Of a stretch of DNA of 64,000 nt, positions 41,625-51,477 are shown piece by piece (position 1 is the stretch's first letter; each line of letters begins with the position of its first letter). Origin of the DNA: Chitinophagaceae bacterium (GTDB taxonomy: Bacteria; Bacteroidota; Bacteroidia; Chitinophagales; Chitinophagaceae); the NCBI GenBank assembly GCA_947446645.1, contig CANFHA010000003.1, positions 1 to 64,000 of the forward strand, written 5' to 3'. The position numbers and the translations under genes were made by a program. The notes under the pieces were generated by a model. That model worked only from the letters and a program-made list of their open reading frames with translations, was not told the DNA's origin and did not search any database.

Positions 41625-43448
41625 ATGAATAACGAAGGAATTATCATTGACGGACCAAATGTAGCACACGGCGCAGAGTCAGCTACTGATCATCATGGCC
41701 ATGAGCATCATCAACCGCATTTTGTTTGGAAGTATATTTTCAGTCAGGATCACAAGATCATCGCCAGGCAGTTTATGGTTACCGGTATTATCTGGGCGAT
41801 CATAGGCGCATTATTCTCCGTATTTTTCCGTCTGCAGCTTGGTTTCCCTGATTCTACTTTCCCAGTCATGGAAAAATTTCTGGGTGAATGGGCTAAGGGT
41901 GGAAAGCTCTCTCCTGAATTTTATTATGCATTGATAACAATGCACGGTACCATATTGGTATTCTTCGTACTTACAGCTGGACTCAGCGGAACGTTTGCGA
42001 ACCTGCTGATACCTCTGCAGATAGGTGCCCGTGATATGGCGTCGCCTTTTATGAACATGCTGTCCTACTGGTTCTTCTTTGCTGCAAGTATCCTGATGTT
42101 TGTTTCTTTGTTTATTGAAACAGGCCCGGCTTCTGGCGGTTGGACTACTTACCCTCCGTTGAGCGCTCTTAAGGAAGCATCTATGGGGTCAGGTCTGGGT
42201 ATGGATCTTTGGCTTATGGGTATGTCGCTGTTCGTTGTGTCTTCCCTGCTTGGCGGTCTTAACTACATCTCTACTGTACTTAATATGCGTACTACCGGCA
42301 TGACGATGACCCGCCTGCCACTTACAATATGGGCGCTGTTCTTTACAGCCGTGTTGGGTGTACTTTCTTTCCCGGTTCTTTTCTCTGGTGTAGTGCTGCT
42401 GATATTCGACCGCAACTTCGGTACCAGCTTCTACCTGTCAGAAATATTCATTGGCGGAAAGGCATTACCACACGTTGGTGGTTCGGCTATCCTTTACCAG
42501 CACTTATTCTGGTTCCTGGGTCACCCCGAGGTGTATATCATCATGCTTCCGGGAATGGGTATGGCTTCAGAGGTGCTGTCTACGCATAGCCGTAAACCGA
42601 TCTTTGGTTATTTCGCCATGATCATCTCTCTTATCGGTATCACATTGCTGGCGTTCCTGGTTTGGGCGCACCATATGTTCGTTACTGGTATGAGTCCGTT
42701 CCTGGGTTCTATATTCGTACTGCTTACGCTGCTTATCGCCGTGCCATCTGCAGTAAAGGTGTTCAACTGGTTAACAACCATCTGGCGTGGTAACCTGCGT
42801 TTCAATCCGCCTATGTTGTTTGCACTTGGTTTCGTATCTCTGTTTATTTCTGGTGGTCTTACCGGTATTTTCCTTGGTAACTCTGCGCTCGACATTCACC
42901 TGCATGATACTTACTTCGTTGTCGCTCACTTCCATATAGTAATGGGTGTATCAGCGTTCTTCGGTATGTTTGCCGGTGCATACCACTGGTTCCCTAAGAT
43001 GTTTGGCCGGTTTATGAATAATACGCTGGGCTATATCCACTTCTTTATTACGTTCGCGGGTTCTTATCTTATCTTCTGGCCTATGCACTACGAAGGTATT
43101 GCAGGTATGCCACGCCGCTACTATGACTTCTCAGCCTGGGAATCTTTCAAACACTTCCAGGGTGTAAACAGCTTCATCAGCATCGTGTCTATCATTGTAT
43201 TCTTTGCACAGCTGTTGTTTGTGTTTAACTTCTTCGTCAGCATCTGGCGCGGCCGTAAAATGACTACATTGAATCCATGGGGTTCTACTACACTTGAGTG
43301 GACTACACCTATCAACCCCGGTCACGGTAACTGGATAGGTGAAATACCAGAAGTTCACCGTTGGCCTTATGACTATCGTGATGATGGTCATGGTGGCGAC
43401 TTCATCCCACAAACAACGCCATTAAGGCCGGGTGAAGAATCACATTAA
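41625..43448 (+). CDS. Cytochrome c oxidase subunit I
   Basis: Subunit I holds the heme-copper site where oxygen is reduced. ATG 41625 is preferred to the GTG at 41616. Visible motifs are the heme a ligand in TMHGTILVFF, the CuB and cross-linked Tyr motif WFLGHPEVYIIMLPG near residue 290, the CuB ligands in VWAHHMFVTGMSP near 340, and the heme ligand pair HDTYFVVAHFHIVMG near 425. A His-rich N-terminal tail (DHHGHEHHQPH) precedes the first helix. At about 607 aa it is of normal length for Bacteroidota. Subunits III and IV are not in the window. Confidence 0.97.
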   Translation: MNNEGIIIDGPNVAHGAESATDHHGHEHHQPHFVWKYIFSQDHKIIARQFMVTGIIWAIIGALFSVFFRLQLGFPDSTFPVMEKFLGEWAKGGKLSPEFYYALITMHGTILVFFVLTAGLSGTFANLLIPLQIGARDMASPFMNMLSYWFFFAASILMFVSLFIETGPASGGWTTYPPLSALKEASMGSGLGMDLWLMGMSLFVVSSLLGGLNYISTVLNMRTTGMTMTRLPLTIWALFFTAVLGVLSFPVLFSGVVLLIFDRNFGTSFYLSEIFIGGKALPHVGGSAILYQHLFWFLGHPEVYIIMLPGMGMASEVLSTHSRKPIFGYFAMIISLIGITLLAFLVWAHHMFVTGMSPFLGSIFVLLTLLIAVPSAVKVFNWLTTIWRGNLRFNPPMLFALGFVSLFISGGLTGIFLGNSALDIHLHDTYFVVAHFHIVMGVSAFFGMFAGAYHWFPKMFGRFMNNTLGYIHFFITFAGSYLIFWPMHYEGIAGMPRRYYDFSAWESFKHFQGVNSFISIVSIIVFFAQLLFVFNFFVSIWRGRKMTTLNPWGSTTLEWTTPINPGHGNWIGEIPEVHRWPYDYRDDGHGGDFIPQTTPLRPGEESH

Positions 43449-43471
43449 TAGTACTGATTACAATCTTATAC

Positions 43472-43498
43472 AAGGCGCTCCCCGTGAGCGCCTTTTTT
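43472..43498 (+). terminator. Terminator of the act-cox operon
   Basis: AAGGCGCT-CCCCGTG-AGCGCC with a following TTTTTT forms a strong GC-rich hairpin 24 bp after the coxA stop. Confidence 0.9.
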
Positions 43499-43932
43499 GT
43501 ATGATATCAAATATGCTGAGGAATTGCAAGTTGCTACGGCCTTAAGACTAATACCATTTGGACATCGAAATCAAGCTGCCATTTCAATAGCCCCGTTTTT
43601 AAGCCGGCGCAGAAGCGACAACCAATACGGCTTTAGCCCAAATGCGCACCGCGTGCCTTTAAAATCTACTGAGTGTAATACAGAGTGGGCCTAAAGCTGC
43701 ATTGGCTTGGTCATTTGCTTTGCCTCATGCTTCTTTGCGTGAAATGTCTCGTGCCGGACTATATTGTCCAGTGGGTATTGCCGGGCAGAAAAATGTGCCG
43801 CGGGCAAGCAAACGCAGTTACGTTGCTTGCTCTATTCGCAAGTAAGCGTATGGGAAATTGATGATATTGAGAAGCTATGCTCTTTCCTTTTCAATTACTG
43901 CAGCGGCAGGTTAGGAGGGGTAGGAGCGGTCT
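43499..43932 (+). pseudogene. Gene-free stretch with a possible degraded coding remnant
   Basis: About 430 bp with no intact gene. One plus-strand frame without a start (43663-43845) reads quite like a protein, including LREMSRAGLYCPVGIAG, and a second frame continues as LYSQVSVWEIDDIEKL, as if a gene had suffered frameshifts. I cannot name the family. The track ORFs at 43497 and 43764 are fragments of this. No transposase motif or terminal repeat is visible. Confidence 0.25.
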
Positions 43933-44436
43933 CTACTTTCCATCTTCTCCGTGCACCATCACACTAACCCCGTTTTTGGGTTCTTTCTTAGCTGGAGTAT
44001 AGGAGCTGCCTGCAGGTGTTACCGCGCCGCTGATCTTAATAAAAGGGTATGCGCCTGGTGCCGCGTTGGTAGTGAGGAGTATATCGTGTTGAAAAGAGCC
44101 CACGTCACCCTTAGCAGTATAGGTCACAGTGAGGTATGCTTTCTTACCCGGCTTTACTGGTTTGTCCGGCCATTTGCATTTCACCTTTGCCGACTCACAT
44201 TTCATGCCCGCTATTATCAGGGGCACATTGCCGTCATTAACTATTTCAAACTGGTAAGGGATGGACTCGCCGAGGGGAATGCCGCCAAAATCATGAACCT
44301 GGTCATGATTCACAAATGAAATGCCTGGTCTGTTAACACTGGCAATGCTGTTGGCGCTGGTAGGATTTTGTGCCTGGGCAAATAACTTGCAGCCGCACAA
44401 TAATAGTATACAAGCGGTGTAAATCGCTTTTTTCAT
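43933..44436 (-). CDS. Secreted DUF1573 protein
   Basis: ATG 44436 opens a signal peptide with a possible lipobox (ACILLLCGCKLFAQ). The 167-aa protein holds one DUF1573 Ig-like domain: DFGGIPLGESIPYQFEIVNDGNVPLIIAGMK, then PGKKAYLTVTYTAKGDVGSFQHDILLTTNAA. These domains bind or present surfaces in periplasmic assemblies, but specific roles are unknown. It follows the ECF sigma gene by 59 bp on the same strand and may be expressed with it. Confidence 0.85.
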   Translation of the reverse strand: MKKAIYTACILLLCGCKLFAQAQNPTSANSIASVNRPGISFVNHDQVHDFGGIPLGESIPYQFEIVNDGNVPLIIAGMKCESAKVKCKWPDKPVKPGKKAYLTVTYTAKGDVGSFQHDILLTTNAAPGAYPFIKISGAVTPAGSSYTPAKKEPKNGVSVMVHGEDGK

Positions 44437-44495
44437 AGCCTGTAATTTTAATAGCAAGATAAGAATTTTGTAAAGTACAGGGCTATAATAAACTG

Positions 44496-45080
44496 TTATA
44501 AAATTCGAGCATGATGACGGGAAAACGATGAACCAGTATGTAACGCAAATTCGAAATCATCTCTCAGCAATTGCAGCGCGCGACGCATTCTTGTCTTAAC
44601 TGTTCCCAGTGGGGTCTTGAAAGTTTTTGCAACTTCTTCCATAGTATGACCCTTGTAGTATACAAGATAAACGAGGTTGCCAAGTACTGGAGACAATGCC
44701 AATAAGCGTTTTGAGAGGCATATCTGGTCAGTCTTCACTTCGGTCACTTGTCTAGAAAGTTCCAGGCTGTTTTCTGCTGTATGTGTCTTAGTTCTCATAA
44801 TGCTTACACTGCACTTAAAATAATCGAGTGCCTTATTTTTTGCAATGTTGCGCATCCACGTGTACAGGCTGCCTTTTTTGGGGTCGTATTGATTTATGTT
44901 AAGCCATATACTTACAAATGAATCCTGCAAGAGATCCTCAGCTATGTGGCTATCATCAGTATAAGAATTGATGACAATTAATAGTGCGGTGCTGTAATTG
45001 CAATACAGGTAGTTAAATGCCTGCTGGCAGCCAACTTTTATATCGTTTACCAATTCGTCTTGGTTATAGCCACTATTCAT
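44496..45080 (-). CDS. ECF-type RNA polymerase sigma factor
   Basis: The 194-aa protein has sigma-70 region 2 (ALLIVINSYTDDSHIAEDLLQDSFVSIWLN, then GSLYTWMRNIAKNKALDYFK) and region 4 (LLALSPVLGNLVYLVYYKGHTMEEVAKTFKTPLGTVKTRMRRALQLL). No anti-sigma factor follows; the downstream gene is DUF1573. ECF factors with this region 4.2 signature in Bacteroidota often respond to envelope or oxidative signals. The divergent DUF4331 operon is the natural candidate target, an inference from position. Confidence 0.93.
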   Translation of the reverse strand: MNSGYNQDELVNDIKVGCQQAFNYLYCNYSTALLIVINSYTDDSHIAEDLLQDSFVSIWLNINQYDPKKGSLYTWMRNIAKNKALDYFKCSVSIMRTKTHTAENSLELSRQVTEVKTDQICLSKRLLALSPVLGNLVYLVYYKGHTMEEVAKTFKTPLGTVKTRMRRALQLLRDDFEFALHTGSSFSRHHARIL

Positions 45081-45327
45081 CAGGTAGTATTTTCCGAGAG
45101 ACTAAAATTATCGTGCCAATGGAATATCGACATACTGTTGAACTATTTCCACAAAGGAATCGGGCCGCTTATGAAATATTATATGACTGAATACCAATGC
45201 CGGTAAGGGTTTCAGAAGGATCCATCTTTTTATTTTCGCTTTTTTATTTTGGATGGACAATCTAAACGCAAATTTTGGTCGTAGGTTATAGAGCTAACAT
45301 TATTGTTAAAAACTTAAATCACCATGT

Positions 45328-47091
45328 ATGCGAAAGATGAATTACTTTAAAAGACTGCGCTTATTACCTGTCTTTTTAGGAGCTATGGCGCTTGGTAGCT
45401 CGGCCTATGCCTCGAGCCACCGCGAAGCTCCATTGATTTCAAATGATCCACAGGCCGACAACACCGATCTGTATGTATTCCGAAGCCCTGATGACCCGAA
45501 TACGGTAACCATCATTGCTAATTACATACCTTTTGAATCTCCGGAAGGAGGGCCAAACTACTACACCTTCGGTACTAATGTGCGTTATGAGATACACATT
45601 AAGAACCAGGCAAGCGGTACCACAGACGATATTACTTATCGTTTCACATTCTCCCGCACAGACCAGGACACAACGACGTTTTTCAACATCCGCCTCGGTC
45701 AGCAAAATCTGAAGATGAACTATACCTGCCAGAAAAGCCTGGATGGTGGTGCTACATGGACCACTATCTATTCAGGTGGTGTAGTACCTCCAAACAACAT
45801 TGGCCCGCGCTCTATACAGAACGCAACAGTAGGCCTCGGAGCTCCTAACTATATGAGCCTTATGACAGCGGCTATCGCCACTGCATCATCTGGTGAAAAG
45901 TTGTTTTGTGGTCCTGTAGACGATCCTTTCTTCGTTGATCTCGCAGGTGCATTTGATCTGGGTAGCTTCCGTCCCGGTGGGCTGAGTACAGCCAATACAC
46001 CCAAAGATGCGCTGGCACGTTTCAATTGCCACACTATCGCTATTAAAGTGCCGATCAGTATGCTGCAGCGCAGTGGCCTCAGTGTATCGTCTGCTACTTC
46101 TATCCTCGATAGCCGTTTTGTAATAGGTGTTTGGGCTTCAGCAAGTCGCCCACAGATCAAAACCATAACTGCAAGCAATCCTGATGTGTACACAGGTGCC
46201 TGGGTGCAGGTGTCGCGCATAGGTATGCCCCTCACTAACGAGGTGATTATACCCGTAGGCATGAAGGACTACTGGAATTCGCAGAACCCTGCTAACGACG
46301 TGCAGTTCGCTAAATTCTTCAGCAATCCTGAGCTGGCGCTTTATATGGACAACTCTAAATTCGGCGGCGCAGTGCCTGCACTGAATGCACTCCGTATCCA
46401 GTCAAGCTCACTCCAGTCTTTTGACTTCCGCAATACGCACAAGGGATTATGGTCACTGAAAGGATCTTCTGCAGTTGCAGGTACAGCACTTGATAATGCT
46501 GCATTCGGCAATGTATTATTGCCCGATTCCACAAGCCCTCGCGCTGTAGATATCCTGCCGATATTCTTTACCGGCGTGCCGAATCTTGCTCCTTACCAGC
46601 TGGCTACAGGCAAGCCTACAGGCAATCCCCTGGCACATGGCAAGCCGTTTATCAACAACTTCCTGCCTACGCTGGGAGATATGCTGCGCCTGAACATGGC
46701 AGTGCCGGTAACATCGCGCACCGATCCTGCTTTTAGCTCAGAAGGTATCATTGCTGCTGCTGTCCTTGGTCTTACCAACAGCACCTACAATGCAGATACT
46801 ATGCTGCAGGCTATTCCTAACATGGACGGATTCCCTAACGGCCGCAGGCTGGAAGATGATGTAACAACCATAGAGCTACAGGCTGTGGGTGGCGTAGCAC
46901 TGGCCGCAATTGGCCTTTGGTACGATGACTATACAGTCGGCGTCACAGCTTCACCTGTTACTACTAACCTGGGCAATGTGCTGGGCTTCAATGCCGGTAT
47001 CACGCATAATGATACCACGTTCCAGTCAGCCTTCCCATATGTGCAGCAGCCATGGAGAGGTTACGATCACACATTGCAGGCAAGGTTCTAA
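45328..47091 (+). CDS. DUF4331 protein, secreted
   Basis: The 587-aa protein begins with a signal peptide (LLPVFLGAMALGSSAYASS) and then the hallmark SSHREAPLISNDPQADNTDLYVF. The DUF4331 domain runs to the C-terminus; there is no sorting tail. ATG 45328 is used, though ATG 45337 is possible. Function is unknown; the SHREAP motif, rich in His, Glu and Asp, suggests metal binding. The neighbouring second copy is clearly a paralogue. The 247 bp upstream, shared with the divergent sigma gene, hold its promoter region, without an evident TAnnTTTG box, which would suit ECF control. Confidence 0.88.
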   Translation: MRKMNYFKRLRLLPVFLGAMALGSSAYASSHREAPLISNDPQADNTDLYVFRSPDDPNTVTIIANYIPFESPEGGPNYYTFGTNVRYEIHIKNQASGTTDDITYRFTFSRTDQDTTTFFNIRLGQQNLKMNYTCQKSLDGGATWTTIYSGGVVPPNNIGPRSIQNATVGLGAPNYMSLMTAAIATASSGEKLFCGPVDDPFFVDLAGAFDLGSFRPGGLSTANTPKDALARFNCHTIAIKVPISMLQRSGLSVSSATSILDSRFVIGVWASASRPQIKTITASNPDVYTGAWVQVSRIGMPLTNEVIIPVGMKDYWNSQNPANDVQFAKFFSNPELALYMDNSKFGGAVPALNALRIQSSSLQSFDFRNTHKGLWSLKGSSAVAGTALDNAAFGNVLLPDSTSPRAVDILPIFFTGVPNLAPYQLATGKPTGNPLAHGKPFINNFLPTLGDMLRLNMAVPVTSRTDPAFSSEGIIAAAVLGLTNSTYNADTMLQAIPNMDGFPNGRRLEDDVTTIELQAVGGVALAAIGLWYDDYTVGVTASPVTTNLGNVLGFNAGITHNDTTFQSAFPYVQQPWRGYDHTLQARF

Positions 47092-47121
47092 TCTTACACC
47101 ATCAAAACAAAACCAAAGAAC

Positions 47122-49161
47122 ATGAAAAATATTATAAACAAAATATTGGTGGCAGGGCTTATATGCCTCTTGCCGCAGGTGCAGGCCACGGCCTCATCGC
47201 ACCGCGAAGCTCCGCTTATTTCAAATGATCCGCTGGCAGACAACACGGACCTCTATGTGTTCAGGAGCCCATGCGACAGCAGCAAAATTGTGATCATTGC
47301 CAACTACATTCCTTTTGAGCATCCTGCGGGAGGGCCCAACTGGTACAACTTTGGCCAGAATATCCGATACGAGATACACATCAAGAACAAGACCACAACT
47401 ACAACGGATGACATTACGTACCGCTTCACGTTCACACAGGTGAATGAGGATACAACGACGTTCTTCAACATCCGCCTGGGCAAGCAAAACATAAAAGATT
47501 TGTATACCTGCCAGCGTAGTTTGGATGGTGGCCTCACCTGGACTACTATAAAGTCAAATGGTATAGTACCTCCGCCAAACATAGGCCCACGCTCTATACA
47601 GAGCGCAGTAGGCCTGGGTGCAGCATCATACGATGCGCTCATGATGGCTGCAGTTACCACAGCATCTACTGGCGAAAAATTATTTGCCGGCCCTGTAGAT
47701 GATCCTTTCTTTGTAGATCTTGGTGGCGCGTTTGATGTAGGTGGTTTCCGTGCCGCCGGCCGCGATGGTCTTGCTAAGTTCAACTGTCACTCCATAGTGT
47801 TGGAGATACCTATCTCTACACTGCAGAAGACAGGCCTTACAACAGCATCTGCTACCAGCATTCTCGATCCTAATTTCGTGATCGGTGTATGGGCATCTGC
47901 AAGCAGGCAGTCCATCACTACACTTAGCACTACAGGCGGCCAGCCTGCTACAGCAGGAGCCTGGGTGCAGGTATCGCGCATAGGTATGCCGCTTACTAAT
48001 GAAGTGGTAATACCTATTGGTGCAAAAGACCGCTGGAATGGTACTAACCCGTATACAGGCGATATGGCTTATCAGCCATATTTCGAAAATCCTGAGCTGG
48101 CACTATACATGGATACATCAGCCTTTGCGCTCGCTGTTCCAGGTCTGTCTGCATTGCGTATACAGGCTAATTCACTGGGTTCTTTCGACTTCAGGAATAC
48201 ACATCAGGGCTTGTTCCCGGTACGTGGCACATTAGGCGCAGTAGGTACAGCATTTGATGAGATTACAGGCTACCCCAGTTTCCTGTTGCCTGATAACCAC
48301 AGCCCACGTGCGGTGGATCTGCTGCCTATATTCTACACAGGTGTTCCAAACCTTAATCCATACCAGTTGGCTACAGGCAAAACACCGGGCAACCCGCTTA
48401 CTCCGGGTAAGCCATTCATCAACAACTTCCTGCCTACTTTCTGCGATATGATTCGCCTGAACATGGCGGTACCTGTTACATCGCGTACAGATCCTAAGTT
48501 CAGCTCGCTCGGCCTCGTTAAGGCTGCCGTGCTCGGTCTCACAGATCCTGCTTACAATACCACTACTACATTGCAGTTCATACCTAACATGGATGGTTTC
48601 CCTAATGGCCGCAGGCTGGAGGATGATGTAACCACCATTGAGTTGCAGGCAGTATCTGGCGTTGTACTCGCAGCCATAGGCCTGTGGTACGATGACTATA
48701 GCGGCACAGGTAGCCCTGTAACGCCACAGCTGTCTGGTGTACTTGGTTTCAACGCAGGTGTTACCCGCAACGATACTACGTTCAAGGCATGCTTCCCTTA
48801 CCTGCAGGATCCATGGCCAGGCTTTACCGGCTCACAGTACTCAGGCCCGGCAAGCAGCCAGACTCCTCTGGAGATAGCAAGCCTGCCGCTTACAGCACCG
48901 GTGTTTGTGATGAATGCCTATCCTAATCCGTTCACATCGCAGGTTTCATTCCGTTACAAAATGGATGTAGATGGCAAAGTGAGCATACAGGTGATGGACA
49001 TCAATGGCCGCATAGTAAATAGCATAAACGAAGGCTACAAAACTACCGGTGATTATACCACGCAATGGAATGCAGGCAGCGTACCAGCCGGCAACTACAT
49101 AGCTGTGTTATCTATCAACGGTCAGCAGATACAAACGATCAAGTTGGTTAAGGCTAACTAA
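47122..49161 (+). CDS. DUF4331 protein with type IX secretion C-terminal tail
   Basis: This 679-aa paralogue of the preceding gene has a signal peptide (ILVAGLICLLPQVQATAS), the same SSHREAPLISNDPLADNTDLYVF start, and DUF4331 through about residue 570. It then adds a T9SS type A sorting domain: NAYPNPFTSQVSFRYKM, VSIQVMDINGRIVNSI, GNYIAVLSINGQQIQTIKLVK. The tail predicts export across the outer membrane and surface attachment or release, whereas its neighbour should stay periplasmic. The genes are 30 bp apart and form an operon. A terminator follows at 49190. Confidence 0.9.
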   Translation: MKNIINKILVAGLICLLPQVQATASSHREAPLISNDPLADNTDLYVFRSPCDSSKIVIIANYIPFEHPAGGPNWYNFGQNIRYEIHIKNKTTTTTDDITYRFTFTQVNEDTTTFFNIRLGKQNIKDLYTCQRSLDGGLTWTTIKSNGIVPPPNIGPRSIQSAVGLGAASYDALMMAAVTTASTGEKLFAGPVDDPFFVDLGGAFDVGGFRAAGRDGLAKFNCHSIVLEIPISTLQKTGLTTASATSILDPNFVIGVWASASRQSITTLSTTGGQPATAGAWVQVSRIGMPLTNEVVIPIGAKDRWNGTNPYTGDMAYQPYFENPELALYMDTSAFALAVPGLSALRIQANSLGSFDFRNTHQGLFPVRGTLGAVGTAFDEITGYPSFLLPDNHSPRAVDLLPIFYTGVPNLNPYQLATGKTPGNPLTPGKPFINNFLPTFCDMIRLNMAVPVTSRTDPKFSSLGLVKAAVLGLTDPAYNTTTTLQFIPNMDGFPNGRRLEDDVTTIELQAVSGVVLAAIGLWYDDYSGTGSPVTPQLSGVLGFNAGVTRNDTTFKACFPYLQDPWPGFTGSQYSGPASSQTPLEIASLPLTAPVFVMNAYPNPFTSQVSFRYKMDVDGKVSIQVMDINGRIVNSINEGYKTTGDYTTQWNAGSVPAGNYIAVLSINGQQIQTIKLVKAN

Positions 49162-49189
49162 TATACCGGATAGAATGGTTAAATATCAG

Positions 49190-49222
49190 GCGGATGGGCT
49201 TTTTAGGTCATCCGCTTTTTTA
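49190..49222 (+). terminator. Terminator after the second DUF4331 gene
   Basis: GCGGATG and CATCCGC form a stem around a roughly 12-base loop, followed by seven Ts. Read-through into the TPR gene remains possible. Confidence 0.75.
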
Positions 49223-49295
49223 TGTAAAAGAAATTGTTTGTAAAAAGAACATTCTTCATATCCCACTCGTATATGGTAGTACAAACCAGACCTCC

Positions 49296-50642
49296 ATGAA
49301 AAAAATTACACTTTTAATGCTGACATTACTGCTAAGCTGCAGTACATTATTTTTTACTTCCTGCTCAGAAAGGAAAGATGGCCTGCCGCAGCTGCTGGAG
49401 CGCAAAAAGGTAATGGGCCCCGAAGATGAAAAGGCAACTATAACGACCAGCTACAACAAAGCCGTAGAAGCACTGAAGCAAAACCCGGACGATCTGAAAC
49501 AGTATGTAACGCTGGCATCCGTGTTTATTTCTGAAGGCCGCATCACCGGCAACAACAGCTACTACAGCAATTCAGCTGTAAAAATGCTGAACAAAGTAAC
49601 AGAAAGCAATACCGCAAATAAGGATCTGGTATTCCAGGCGCTGAGTCTTAAGTCAGCTGTGCTGCTCAACATGCACCAGTTTAAAGATGCCCTCGACGTG
49701 GCTAAGCAGGGTGTGGCGCTCAATGACTACAATGCAGGCATTTTTGGCGCGCTGGTAGATGCTAACGTGGAGCTTGGCAACTACGATGCCGCAGTTAAAG
49801 ATTGTGACCGCATGATGACCATCCGTCCCGATCTGCGCTCTTACTCACGCGCCTCTTACCTGCGCCAGATATATGGCCAGAACCAGGGTGCAATGGAAGC
49901 TATGCACATGGCTGTGGATGCAGGCATGCCCGGAGCTGAGAGCACAGAATGGGCAAGGACAAAGCTCGGTGATCTTTACCTTAACACCGGTAATCTCGAT
50001 AGCGCATCTATCCTGTATCGGTCATCGCTTGTTTACCGTCCCAATTACCCGTATGCGCTTATGGGTATGGCGCTGGTAGAAAAGTCAAGAAAAAATTACG
50101 ACCAGGCAATCACCTATACACGCAGCGCCATAGCGGTGCTGAGTGAAGCTGCATTTGTTTCCACGCTTGCAGACTTATACGAGCTGAAGGGCGACGCAGC
50201 AAAAGCTAAAGACGCACGCAATGATGTGGTAGCCCTGCTGGAAGAAAGCCAGAAGGACGAGCCGGCAGACGCACTGGTAAAGCACAACGTGAGCCGCGAA
50301 ATGGCTACGGCTTACCTCAATGCCGGTAACCTGGACAAGGCGCTGCAATATGCAAAAACCGACCTGGCTATGCGCCCCGAAAATATTGATGCCAATGAGC
50401 TCATAGCCTGGGTATACTACCTGAAAGGCGACTATGCAAATGCGAAGACCCATGCGGACAAGATGATGGCTACCAAAACGCAAAATGCGGGCTCGCTGTA
50501 CAAGGCCGGTGTTATCTACTCAAGTGCGGGTGAACTGGCGCAGGGAAATGACCTCCTTAAAAACGCTATGGCAATCAATCCATTCATGGACCAGCGCCTC
50601 ATAAGTCAATCTAAATCTCCGGTTGTTGTAAATAAGGGATAA
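49296..50642 (+). CDS. TPR lipoprotein
   Basis: ATG 49296 is preferred to the track's upstream start because it opens a lipoprotein signal (LTLLLSCSTLFFTSCSE, Cys near residue 22). The roughly 448-aa protein contains TPR units, for example VDANVELGNYDAAVKDCDRMMTIRPDL, KLGDLYLNTGNLDSASILYRSSLVYRPNYPYALM and AWVYYLKGDYANAKTHADKMM. Its stop overlaps the ATG of the HupE-like gene by one base (TAATG), a strong sign of a common function. It is probably an outer- or inner-membrane-bound periplasmic scaffold for the DUF4331/HupE system. Confidence 0.85.
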   Translation: MKKITLLMLTLLLSCSTLFFTSCSERKDGLPQLLERKKVMGPEDEKATITTSYNKAVEALKQNPDDLKQYVTLASVFISEGRITGNNSYYSNSAVKMLNKVTESNTANKDLVFQALSLKSAVLLNMHQFKDALDVAKQGVALNDYNAGIFGALVDANVELGNYDAAVKDCDRMMTIRPDLRSYSRASYLRQIYGQNQGAMEAMHMAVDAGMPGAESTEWARTKLGDLYLNTGNLDSASILYRSSLVYRPNYPYALMGMALVEKSRKNYDQAITYTRSAIAVLSEAAFVSTLADLYELKGDAAKAKDARNDVVALLEESQKDEPADALVKHNVSREMATAYLNAGNLDKALQYAKTDLAMRPENIDANELIAWVYYLKGDYANAKTHADKMMATKTQNAGSLYKAGVIYSSAGELAQGNDLLKNAMAINPFMDQRLISQSKSPVVVNKG

Positions 50643-51298
50643 TGAAAAAGTATTGGATACTTCTTCTTTTGGTGCTGGGCAGTGCGCTTCCCTTATCAGC
50701 CCATGTTATCAACTATGAGCTGGATAAGATGAGCGGTAACACGGTGTTCTGGAAGTATATGCTTATCGGGTTTGAGCACATAATACCGCTTGGCTTCGAT
50801 CATATACTTTTCATCACCTGCGTCTTCTTTCTTAATTCCGATCTTAAGAAGGTTATCATCCAGGCATCTATGTTCACGCTGGCACACAGCATCACCCTGG
50901 GCCTTGCTATGTATGGCATCATCAATCCGCCATCCAATATCATAGAGCCACTTATAGCCTTATCCATCGTTTTTCTGGCTATAGAAAATATGGTGTCTGC
51001 CAGTGTAAGACCATGGCGGCTGGTGATGGTGTTTCTGTTTGGTATGGTGCATGGCATGGGCTTTGCAGGTGCACTATCGCAAATGGGCATGCCGCAATAT
51101 GCATTTGCCACCGCACTTATTAGCTTCAACATAGGTGTGGAGATAGGCCAGCTGTCTATTATCCTGCTGTTATACTTCTTGGTGTCGTCACAGTTTTCAA
51201 AATTCATCTGGTACAGGAAAAGGGTAGTGATACCCGTAAGCGTTGTCATATCGCTGGTAGCTTCCTACTGGACCATTGAGCGCATATTTTTTGTTTAA
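50642..51298 (+). CDS. HupE/UreJ-like membrane protein
   Basis: The 218-aa protein has a signal-like N-terminus ending in SAHVINY and about six transmembrane helices with family motifs: YMLIGFEHIIPLGFDHILFITCVFF, LAHSITLGLAM, and MVHGMGFAGALSQMG. The conserved His residues (FEHIIPLGFDH, LAHS, VHGMGFAG) match the HupE/UreJ group, whose better-studied members move nickel or cobalt. This branch (HupE_UreJ_2-like) is common next to DUF4331 and TPR genes, in my recollection. Metal transport is inferred from the family, not shown here. Confidence 0.85.
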   Translation: MKKYWILLLLVLGSALPLSAHVINYELDKMSGNTVFWKYMLIGFEHIIPLGFDHILFITCVFFLNSDLKKVIIQASMFTLAHSITLGLAMYGIINPPSNIIEPLIALSIVFLAIENMVSASVRPWRLVMVFLFGMVHGMGFAGALSQMGMPQYAFATALISFNIGVEIGQLSIILLLYFLVSSQFSKFIWYRKRVVIPVSVVISLVASYWTIERIFFV

Positions 51299-51477
51299 AA
51301 GTTCCGACGGTTTTATTGCGAATCAAAGCTTCGAACGTGTGGGCCTATATGATTGCATTGAAAAGATATTAATTAAATCCAGTGATCAATACATCTCACT
51401 TATCATCTTCAGGGCACGTTGGTAACTCCATCCAAATTGGAGCAGACACCGGTGTGCCAGTTTTGAAAGATGTATTG

